The notes beneath the pieces are model-generated. The model saw nothing but the letters and a program-made list of their open reading frames with translations. It was not told the origin of the DNA and made no database searches. 5,797 bases of DNA from Planctomycetota bacterium (GTDB lineage Bacteria > Planctomycetota > Planctomycetia > Pirellulales > Lacipirellulaceae): contig JAKEGR010000205.1 of the NCBI GenBank assembly GCA_022615465.1, positions 1-5,797 on the forward strand. The letters are read 5' to 3'. Made by a program: the position numbers and the translations under genes. Of this stretch, positions 1 through 5,797 are shown in pieces (the stretch's first letter is position 1; every line of letters begins with the position of its first letter).

Positions 1-1032
1 GGCGTGATCCAGTTGACGAGCTTTTTCATGGATATGGATGGCGCGCGGATTGGCATGCAGGATTTCAAGAGCACCACGCGTGACGTGAGTCGCTTGTTGG
101 AAGAGTTCAAAACGCAGAATATCGACGCGGTCGTGATTGACCTCCGCTGGAACGGGGGCGGCTCGTTGACCGAAGCGGTAAACATGACCGGCCTGTTTAT
201 CAACGAGGGACCGGTCGTGCAAGTGAAGGGCCCCGATGGACGTTCGCAGCCCTACAAGGATCAGGAGTCGGGAATGGTTTGGGAGGGGCCGCTCGTGGTG
301 ATAATCAACAAGTTTAGTGCCAGCGCGAGCGAAATTTTTGCGGGCGCGATCCAGGATTACGGCCGTGGCATCGTGATCGGCGATCATGCCACGCACGGCA
401 AGGGCACGGTGCAACAGCTTTATGATCTGGGAAACGCCCTATTCCGCATTCAGAACAATCCGAATATGGGTGCGCTAAAGCTGACGATCCAGAAGTTCTA
501 CCGCCCGGGCGGCGACAGCACGCAGAATCGCGGCGTCGTGTCCGACATCGAGTTGCCATCGATCACATCGCATTTGGAAGGTGTGTCTGAATCGGACCTT
601 GACTTTGCGCTGGCATTTGACCGGGTCGATCCGCTGCCCCACGATCAGTACCACATGGTGGATGCCAATATGCTCCAAGGATTGCGGACGCGTTCCCAGG
701 AGCGTATTGCCAAGGGGGAGTATTTCACTCGGGAAGATCGCCGGATTGCGCGATATATGGAACAAAAGGATCGGAAGACGGTCACTCTTAACAAAGAGAA
801 GTTTCTGGCCGAGCGGGCGGAGTTGAACGCCGACAAGGAGGAGGAAGAGATCTACGAAGGGCTGTCGGATCCTGCTCGCCCCGTGTTTGAACTCGATGGC
901 TATGGCGAGGAATCGCTCGACATTACGCGCGATTATCTCGAGATGCTCGGCAGCAATAAAGTGGCCATCGCACGTCCGGACGGTGCTGGGCGGCCAACTA
1001 CCAGCTTGACAGGTGAACGTTACACCCAATAA
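1..1032 (+). CDS. prc: Tail-specific protease (Tsp/Prc, peptidase S41), 3' part only
   Basis: This is the C-terminal 343 residues of a periplasmic serine protease that recognises and degrades or trims proteins from their C-terminus. The frame is open to the first base and the first residues already match the family interior, so the GTG at position 4 is not the start; the N-terminal region and probably the PDZ domain lie outside. Counting from base 1, the block VIDLRWNGGGSLTEAV is the S41 core. The motif FSASASEIF holds the nucleophile at Ser108 (bases 322-324), QDYGR gives Asp119, and HGKGTVQ gives the general-base Lys134 (400-402), corresponding to Ser430, Asp441 and Lys455 of E. coli Prc. 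Then come LTIQKFYRPGG and GVVSDIELPS, followed by a charged helical segment (about 225-320) that matches the Tsp C-terminal domain (DUF3340) of the long Prc class, not the short CtpA class. The catalytic set looks intact. The stop is TAA at 1030-1032, and no terminator hairpin fits in the 23 bp before the convergent neighbour. Confidence 0.93.
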   Translation, partial: GVIQLTSFFMDMDGARIGMQDFKSTTRDVSRLLEEFKTQNIDAVVIDLRWNGGGSLTEAVNMTGLFINEGPVVQVKGPDGRSQPYKDQESGMVWEGPLVVIINKFSASASEIFAGAIQDYGRGIVIGDHATHGKGTVQQLYDLGNALFRIQNNPNMGALKLTIQKFYRPGGDSTQNRGVVSDIELPSITSHLEGVSESDLDFALAFDRVDPLPHDQYHMVDANMLQGLRTRSQERIAKGEYFTREDRRIARYMEQKDRKTVTLNKEKFLAERAELNADKEEEEIYEGLSDPARPVFELDGYGEESLDITRDYLEMLGSNKVAIARPDGAGRPTTSLTGERYTQ

Positions 1033-1055
1033 ACGGTCGCCAGATACTCCTTGCG

Positions 1056-1862
1056 TTACGTCAACTCGATGCGTTGGCCGTCGTAGGCAAGAGCCATGCC
1101 TGCAGGCAACGCGGCGTTTGTCGCTTCGTGTTCCAGTTCGTGGGACATGTGGGTAAAGTAAGTTTGTCGCGGGGCCAGCTCGCAGGCCACGTCGATTGCT
1201 TCTTCCAGGCTGAAGTGCGTGGCGTGTCCGCGCGGTCGCAGCGCGTCGAGCACGAGCACATCGAGTCCCCCAAGCCGCTCGCAGCCTTCGGCCGGTATTG
1301 CGTTCACGTCAGTACAATAGGCGACGTTTCCAAAGCGAAAGCCAAGCGATTCGAACCGCCTCCCGTGTTTGAGGCGAATTGGTGTCACCCGGGCGCCGAG
1401 AATATCGAACGGCTCAAGGCCAACGCGATGAAACACGAGTTGTGGCACGGCGCCAGTGTGCAAACCAGGCACCGACGCAAAAGCGTAGTCGTACGACTTG
1501 CGAATCCGCGCTTCGACCTGCTGTTCGCAATAGAGAGGGACAGGGCCGCCAAGATGGAACTGCATGAGCCGCAAGTCGTCCAGCCCAAATAGATGGTCGG
1601 CGTGTTCGTGCGTGTAGAGCACGGCATGAACGATTCCAATATGCTCGCGGAGGAGTTGCTGACGCATGTCGGGCGACGTATCGATGAGCAGGTTCCCGCC
1701 CGGAAGCCCAAGGATCGCGCTACAACGCGTGCGGTTGTTGCGTGGGTTTGGACTGCGGCACACGTCGCAGCCACAGCCGATCGCCGGGACGCCGACGCTC
1801 GTGCCAGTGCCCAGCAGAATCAACTGGCCACGGATGTCGGTAGTTCGAAGTGGATGGGTCAC
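1056..1862 (-). CDS. MBL-fold metallohydrolase, PhnP-like phosphodiesterase family
   Basis: This complete 268-residue protein resembles E. coli PhnP, a metallo-beta-lactamase-fold enzyme that hydrolyses phosphoribosyl 1,2-cyclic phosphate. LLGTGTSVGVP opens the fold. Cys30, Cys32 and Cys35 in GCGCDVC, with Cys47, match the structural zinc site of PhnP. The catalytic metal motif THEHADH gives His85, His87, Asp89 and His90. Further likely ligands are His166 (LKHG), Asp185 (CTDVNAIP) and His238 in THMSHELEH. The C-terminal stretch ALPAGMALAYDGQRIEL closely follows the PhnP ending. No signal peptide or membrane segment is seen, so it is probably cytoplasmic. The start is GTG at 1862-1860: an in-frame stop lies upstream at 1907-1905, no ATG, GTG or TTG lies between, and the conserved fold begins about 15 residues later. 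No clear Shine-Dalgarno precedes it. No phosphonate genes are visible, so the in vivo substrate is unknown and I give no symbol. It is convergent with the protease and divergent from secA. Confidence 0.9.
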   Translation of the reverse strand: MTHPLRTTDIRGQLILLGTGTSVGVPAIGCGCDVCRSPNPRNNRTRCSAILGLPGGNLLIDTSPDMRQQLLREHIGIVHAVLYTHEHADHLFGLDDLRLMQFHLGGPVPLYCEQQVEARIRKSYDYAFASVPGLHTGAVPQLVFHRVGLEPFDILGARVTPIRLKHGRRFESLGFRFGNVAYCTDVNAIPAEGCERLGGLDVLVLDALRPRGHATHFSLEEAIDVACELAPRQTYFTHMSHELEHEATNAALPAGMALAYDGQRIELT

Positions 1863-2180
1863 GGGGTGGTTATCTTGAGAGCGAGGGCAAAGCCCTGGCC
1901 GAGCCTATTGGTGGAGAAATTGTGTGGTTTGCGGGGGGGCAGCCTCCTTGGCGCGTTCACATATCCCGAGTCTAGCAATCGATGGAGCCGACCGACACTG
2001 CCCCTAATTCCGCTTGACCTGCCGATCGAATCGCAATAAACTTTTTGGCAGAGCCACGTTACGCGCTTTCTGCAACCATCCCTTCCAGTTCCTGGGCAAT
2101 GGCCGCGCCGCTCAGGCCGCCGCTTTCATTGTACCGCCTGGGACGCGATCCTTCTGGCGGTTTCCGCACGTAGATTCAAC
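1863..2180. other. Divergent intergenic region between the hydrolase and secA
   Basis: These 318 bases separate two gene starts pointing away from each other, so promoters for both should lie here. One plausible sigma70-type promoter facing secA is listed separately. No convincing promoter for the minus-strand hydrolase was found. From about 2050 to 2180 the DNA would be the secA mRNA leader. It contains a 24-codon open frame from an ATG at 2099 to a TAG at 2171-2173, ending 7 bases before the secA ATG, with no recognisable ribosome binding site. I see no tRNA, no riboswitch consensus, no strong terminator and no repeat family. Confidence 0.7.
2014..2042 (+). promoter_or_regulatory. Candidate sigma70-type promoter for secA
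   Basis: TTGACC at 2014-2019 matches the -35 consensus at 5 of 6 positions. TAAACT at 2037-2042 matches the -10 consensus at 4 of 6, and the spacing is exactly 17 bp. The -10 lies in a locally A/T-rich patch (2035-2046) in otherwise G+C-rich DNA. Transcription would begin near 2049, giving a leader of about 130 nt. Planctomycete promoter consensus is poorly known to me, and a match of this quality can occur by chance, so this remains a candidate. Confidence 0.35.
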
Positions 2181-5100
2181 ATGGAAATTCTGGAACGCAT
2201 TTGGGAGATTCTCTCCGCCATCGGCAACGGCATCCTCGGCCGATTTGAGCGTGGCGTAACGAGTGTTTTTGGCTCGGCCAACGCTCGGTTTTTGAAGCGG
2301 CTGCAACCCAGGGTCGAAGCGATCAATGCCCTTGAGCCAAAGTATCAGGCGATGAGCGACGCGGACCTGTGCGGGCAGACCGCCGAGTTTCGTCGCCGAC
2401 TGGCCGCGGGGGAGACGCTCGAAGATCTGCTGGTGGAGGCGTTTGCTGTGTGCCGTGAAGCGGGCCGGCGGTTCATCGGCTTGCGGCACTACGACGTGCA
2501 ACTGCTGGGCGGCATGATCCTGCACGCGGGGAATATCGCCGAGATGGTTACCGGCGAAGGAAAGACGCTAGTCGCCACGCTGCCGGCATATCTCAACGCG
2601 CTGGCAGGAAAGGGCGTGCATGTCGTCACGGTGAACGACTACCTGGCCCGGCGCGACATGGAATGGATGGGGCCGCTGCACGTTGGTCTGGGGCTGACGG
2701 TCGGCGCGATTCAAAGCGGCATGGGTTCGGCCGAGAGGCAGCAGGCCTATGATTGCGACATCACCTACGGCACGAACAACGAATTTGGCTTTGATTATCT
2801 TCGTGACAACATGCGGATTGCCGCCCGCGGCGACGATCGCTATCCGAAGAGCCAGCAGCAGGCGCAGGGGCCGCTTCATTACGCGATTGTCGACGAGGTG
2901 GACAACATACTCGTCGACGAAGCGCGCACGCCTCTCATCATTTCAGGCCCTGCCGAGGACGACATCACCAAATATCAGCGGGCTGACAAAGTGGCGCGGC
3001 AGTTGCGGCAAGGCGTCCATTTCGAGGTGAAGGAGAAAGAACACTCCGCGAACCTTACCGACGAAGGCGTGCGGGAAGCAGAGCGGCTTGCCGGCGTCGA
3101 AAGCTTCTACACGGCGGGTAACATGCAGTGGCCGCACCTCATCGACAATGCCCTCAAGGCCCATCACCTGTACAAGCTCGACGTGAACTACGTGGTTCAA
3201 GACGGTGAGGTGGTGATTGTCGACGAGTTCACGGGCCGCCTGATGCCGGGACGGCATTGGAGCGATGGCCTGCACCAGGCGGTCGAAGCCAAAGAGGGCG
3301 TGCCGATCAAGGAAGAGAACCAAACGCTGGCCACGATCACGCTGCAGAATTTTTTCAAGCTGTACGACAAGATTTCCGGTATGACCGGCACGGCGCAGAC
3401 CGAGGCGGGCGAGTTCTGGAAGATCTACAAGCTCGATGTGATCGGCGTTCCCACGAACAAGCCGCTCCGGCGTACGATCCATCCCGACGTGATCTATCGT
3501 AGCGAGCGGGAGAAATTCACTGCGATTGCCGACGAAATCGAACGGCTGCATCGCTGGACGACCGTGGAGTTGACGGACGCTAGCATGTTGGTCGGCAGCG
3601 TTCGCCGCGACGACGAACAGGCGGTCGAGGTGCAATTGCCTGAGTCGAAACAGACCGAGTTGGTTCCACGCTCGAAGATCAAGTACATTCAGCCACCGGG
3701 CCGACCGGTGCTGGTGGGCACGGTGTCGATCGAAAAGAGCGAGCGGCTGTCGGGACAGTTGGACAAGCGGGGCATCCAGCACCAGGTTCTGAACGCCAAG
3801 CATCACAAGCGCGAGGCGGAGATCGTGGCTCAGGCAGGCCGCAAGGGGGGGGTCACGATCGCCACGAACATGGCCGGCCGCGGTACCGACATTGTCTTGG
3901 GCGGCAATCCTGAGACGATGGCCTGGGCGCAGCTTCAAGACAAATACCTGACGCGTCTCGATGTACCTCAGGATGAGTGGAATGCGATTGTCAAGGAAAT
4001 CGAACAGCGGGAAGGAATGAAGGCCGAGGGGGAAGAGGTGAAGCAACTTGGCGGCCTGCACATTATTGGAACGGAACGGCACGAAGCACGCCGTATCGAC
4101 CTACAGCTTCGCGGTCGCTGCGGGCGGCAAGGCGATCCGGGCAGCAGCCGGTTTTACCTCTCGCTGGAAGACGATTTGATGCGCATTTTCGCCGGCGAGT
4201 GGGTGAAGAATCTGCTCACGCGGATGGGCATGCAGGAGGGGGAGGCAATCGAGAGCCGGATGGTCTCGCGTCGCATCGAAGGCGCCCAAAAGAAGGTGGA
4301 GGAACGAAACTTCGAAATCCGCAAGAATCTGCTTGAATACGATGAAGTGATGGACGAGCAGCGAAAGCGCGTCTATCGCTACCGTCAGCGGATTCTGGAT
4401 GGCGCCAACTGCCGCGATCTGATTACCGACATGATTGGTCAACAGGTCGACGAGCATTTCGCCCTGTATCTCGATCCGCAGTATGGTGTCGAGACGTTTG
4501 CGGCCGCCGCGGGAAACTTGCTCCACGTACAGCTCGCTGCGAAGGACTTCCGCAACTGCGATTGTGCGGCGGCGGAGCGGCTGGCGGTCGATGAAGCGAG
4601 CCGGATGGCCGAATCGCAGGTGCTCGACGTGATCGAAGAAAACCTGCCGGAGGATGAAGAGCAAAGCGAGTGGAATTGGGACGCGCTGGCTAAGTCGCTC
4701 AACACGCGGTGGGACCTCAATCTGCGGGACCGCGACTTGAAGAAGACGGGCCGCGACAATTTGGGCGAAGAACTCATCAAGCTGGCGAATGAATCGCTCG
4801 CCCGGGTCGATCTTTCGGCCTGCGCGCGCTACCTCGATCCGGACTTTGGTGTACGGACTGCGTGTGCATGGCTGCACGATAAATTTAGTGTCGAGATTGC
4901 GGCGGATGAGGCAATCGACCTGGAACCGGCGAAGTTCCAGGAGATTGCACACGAGAAGGCAATCGCGGCCTACGACCAGCGCGAATCGGCATATCCGGTT
5001 CTGGCCGGCCTGTATCGCTTTTCTGCCCGCGGGGCCGCTGGACAGAAACATGGCTTTCAGCGCGAGGATTTGGTTGAATGGGCCAACCGACGGTTCGACG

Positions 5101-5797
5101 CGGCGTTGAGTCTCGATGACCTCAAGAACAAACAGCGAGATGAGATTTATCAGCTGCTGGTGGAGCATAGCCAGCGGCAGCACGAGCGTGCGAACCAGGT
5201 GGCGGCCGAGGCCCACGATCGCGTCAGGCAGCTTTTTGCCGAAGGGCATGGCTCGAACGCGGCGGTTGGCGCCGTAACTGGCCACAACGGTCAGCTTGAC
5301 GACCTTACGAACTGGCTCAAGCAGACGTGCGACGCGGAGATAACGAGCAACGACCTGGCCCAGCTCGGCCGGGAAGAGGCGTGGCGCAAGGTATCGCAAG
5401 TCATTGAGGATCGCTTTCGACCCGAGATGCGGCGCATGGAGCGGGCGCTGCTGTTGCAAATTCTCGACAGTGCGTGGAAAGAGCACTTGCTGGCGATGGA
5501 CCATCTGCGGGCGAGCGTTGGCTTGCGTGGATATGCTCAGGTCGACCCCAAGGTTGAGTACAAGCGCGAAGGCATGGCGCTCTTCGATCGCATGTGGGTT
5601 TCCGTTGGCAGCTATGTGACCGATTTGATCTTCCGGATGGAGCAGCTTGACGAAGGCTTTGTCGGCAGCACCTGGGTCGAGACCGCGGCAATCAAGGAGG
5701 AAGCACCCGCGACAAGCGAAATCGCAAGGCAACAGCAGGCGGCGATTGCCGGCACCGAAGCCGACAAGAAACTCGAACCAATTCGCAATCGCGGGGA
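2181..5797 (+). CDS. secA: Protein translocase ATPase SecA, 3' end cut by the window
   Basis: SecA is the cytoplasmic and membrane-associated ATPase that pushes preproteins through SecYEG. The frame runs from ATG 2181 for 1205 codons to the right edge without a stop or frameshift. Visible are Q107 in YDVQLLGG; Walker A MVTGEGKT (122-129); the Walker B pair Asp238-Glu239 in [16 protein letters not shown]; the preprotein cross-linking region (about 265-410) with [20 protein letters not shown]; motif [14 protein letters not shown] (from 563); motif [13 protein letters not shown] (642-652) with arginine-finger candidates Arg646 and Arg649; the helical scaffold with [14 protein letters not shown] (from 717); and the two-helix finger region [13 protein letters not shown] (from 1098). 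The C-terminal zinc-binding tail would lie outside. E. coli SecA has 901 residues; the surplus here comes from a longer N-terminus, an insert at about 459-505 and an expanded helical wing region at about 763-1079. ATG 2181 is the only reasonable start: it precedes the conserved [13 protein letters not shown] by about 28 codons. It has no Shine-Dalgarno. Confidence 0.97.
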   Translation, partial: MEILERIWEILSAIGNGILGRFERGVTSVFGSANARFLKRLQPRVEAINALEPKYQAMSDADLCGQTAEFRRRLAAGETLEDLLVEAFAVCREAGRRFIGLRHYDVQLLGGMILHAGNIAEMVTGEGKTLVATLPAYLNALAGKGVHVVTVNDYLARRDMEWMGPLHVGLGLTVGAIQSGMGSAERQQAYDCDITYGTNNEFGFDYLRDNMRIAARGDDRYPKSQQQAQGPLHYAIVDEVDNILVDEARTPLIISGPAEDDITKYQRADKVARQLRQGVHFEVKEKEHSANLTDEGVREAERLAGVESFYTAGNMQWPHLIDNALKAHHLYKLDVNYVVQDGEVVIVDEFTGRLMPGRHWSDGLHQAVEAKEGVPIKEENQTLATITLQNFFKLYDKISGMTGTAQTEAGEFWKIYKLDVIGVPTNKPLRRTIHPDVIYRSEREKFTAIADEIERLHRWTTVELTDASMLVGSVRRDDEQAVEVQLPESKQTELVPRSKIKYIQPPGRPVLVGTVSIEKSERLSGQLDKRGIQHQVLNAKHHKREAEIVAQAGRKGGVTIATNMAGRGTDIVLGGNPETMAWAQLQDKYLTRLDVPQDEWNAIVKEIEQREGMKAEGEEVKQLGGLHIIGTERHEARRIDLQLRGRCGRQGDPGSSRFYLSLEDDLMRIFAGEWVKNLLTRMGMQEGEAIESRMVSRRIEGAQKKVEERNFEIRKNLLEYDEVMDEQRKRVYRYRQRILDGANCRDLITDMIGQQVDEHFALYLDPQYGVETFAAAAGNLLHVQLAAKDFRNCDCAAAERLAVDEASRMAESQVLDVIEENLPEDEEQSEWNWDALAKSLNTRWDLNLRDRDLKKTGRDNLGEELIKLANESLARVDLSACARYLDPDFGVRTACAWLHDKFSVEIAADEAIDLEPAKFQEIAHEKAIAAYDQRESAYPVLAGLYRFSARGAAGQKHGFQREDLVEWANRRFDAALSLDDLKNKQRDEIYQLLVEHSQRQHERANQVAAEAHDRVRQLFAEGHGSNAAVGAVTGHNGQLDDLTNWLKQTCDAEITSNDLAQLGREEAWRKVSQVIEDRFRPEMRRMERALLLQILDSAWKEHLLAMDHLRASVGLRGYAQVDPKVEYKREGMALFDRMWVSVGSYVTDLIFRMEQLDEGFVGSTWVETAAIKEEAPATSEIARQQQAAIAGTEADKKLEPIRNRG
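3555..3695 (+). other. Insert in SecA motor domain 2, small-barrel-like
   Basis: Residues about 459-505 of SecA interrupt a normally continuous stretch. In E. coli SecA the helix after the YRTE/YMTE region runs directly into G(R/Q)PVLVGT, whereas here about 47 residues lie between EIERLHR and GRPVLVGT. The insert alternates hydrophobic and polar residues as a beta-rich unit: [13 protein letters not shown], then [12 protein letters not shown], then [14 protein letters not shown]. This pattern (strand, turn, strand with a Gly, acidic turn, strand, then VPRSxI) is like small SH3/Sm-type barrels. The reading frame and codon use are continuous, so this is part of the protein and not an intervening element. 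The fold assignment is inference. Confidence 0.6.
4467..4811 (+). repeat. First two-module unit of expanded helical wing region in SecA
   Basis: Residues 763-877 contain two degenerate helical modules. The first (763-812) starts [10 protein letters not shown]. The second (833-877) reads [20 protein letters not shown] and aligns with the single helical wing module of E. coli SecA, which begins WDIPGLQERLKNDFDLDLP. The preceding stretch [11 protein letters not shown] also parallels the E. coli lead-in (IDAYIPPQS). The second module is therefore probably the ancestral one, and the first an added copy. Similarity is at protein level only; no DNA-level repeat is visible. Confidence 0.5.
4830..5189 (+). 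repeat. Second two-module unit of expanded helical wing region in SecA
   Basis: Residues 884-1003 repeat the layout of residues 763-877 about 121 residues later. The first module (884-934) starts [10 protein letters not shown], against [10 protein letters not shown] in the earlier unit, and ends [11 protein letters not shown], much like the end of the E. coli wing module (QSIEVYQRK). The second module (961-1003) reads [21 protein letters not shown] fifth, single module follows at 1039-1079 (bases 5295-5417, [20 protein letters not shown]) and leads directly into the conserved two-helix finger region. The copies are strongly diverged, so the duplication is old. Confidence 0.5.

Noticed and set aside
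475..1029. A 184-codon minus-strand frame opposite the protease gene
   Set aside because: The plus strand clearly encodes the Tsp C-terminal domain, so the antisense frame is a shadow.
1033..1055. Possible bidirectional terminator between the convergent protease and hydrolase genes
   Set aside because: The 23 bases contain no inverted repeat and no T-run.
1884..1896. Perfect inverted repeat AGGGC-AAA-GCCCT upstream of the hydrolase
   Set aside because: A 5-bp stem with a 3-nt loop and no flanking T-run is expected by chance in G+C-rich DNA, and the position does not suit a terminator.
1593..2039. A 148-codon plus-strand frame reaching into the intergenic region
   Set aside because: Most of it is antisense to the PhnP-like gene, with no domain and no ribosome binding site. 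The intergenic part shows no independent coding signal.
2014..2259. Plus-strand frame of 81 codons overlapping the secA start
   Set aside because: It begins with TTG inside the candidate promoter and overlaps the SecA N-terminus in another frame, with no recognisable domain or arrest motif. Only the shorter ATG 2099 frame is kept, as a weak observation.
2943..4082. A 379-codon open frame on the minus strand
   Set aside because: It is also fully antisense to SecA motor motifs, and its His/Arg/Leu-rich translation resembles no family I know.
4101..5732. A 543-codon open frame on the minus strand
   Set aside because: It lies entirely antisense to the conserved SecA coding sequence. Its length follows from SecA's G/C-rich third positions, and its translation shows no recognisable domain.

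Overview
The window is ordinary bacterial chromosome, about 60% G+C by eye, and carries three protein-coding genes. It looks like a planctomycete, probably from the Pirellula/Rhodopirellula side. This rests on the much enlarged SecA, the lack of clear Shine-Dalgarno sequences, the Cys-containing SecA motif VI, and a small-barrel insert resembling sequences I associate with planctomycete proteins. The assignment is inference from sequence style, not from a search.

Layout: (1) Positions 1-1032 (+) hold the 3' part of a tail-specific (C-terminal processing) protease of family S41, cut by the left edge. (2) Positions 1056-1862 (-) hold a complete PhnP-like metallo-beta-lactamase-fold hydrolase, convergent with the protease and separated from it by only 23 bp. 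(3) Positions 1863-2180 form a 318-bp divergent intergenic region with a candidate secA promoter and a leader of about 130 nt. (4) From 2181 to the right edge (+) runs secA, the preprotein translocase ATPase: 1205 codons without a stop or frameshift, with the C-terminal tail outside the window.

The protease and SecA both belong to protein export and envelope maintenance: SecA drives proteins through SecYEG, and Tsp/Prc degrades or trims proteins in the periplasm. The hydrolase is a cytoplasmic phosphodiesterase-type enzyme with no obvious link to either. There is no three-gene operon, since the middle gene points the other way. I see no mobile element, CRISPR array, tRNA or rRNA.

I find no new multi-gene system. 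The most notable content is inside SecA: an extra domain of about 47 residues in the second motor domain with the look of a small SH3/Sm-like barrel, and an apparent multiplication of the helical wing module (about five degenerate copies where E. coli has one). Together these largely explain why the protein is more than 300 residues longer than the 901-residue E. coli enzyme.
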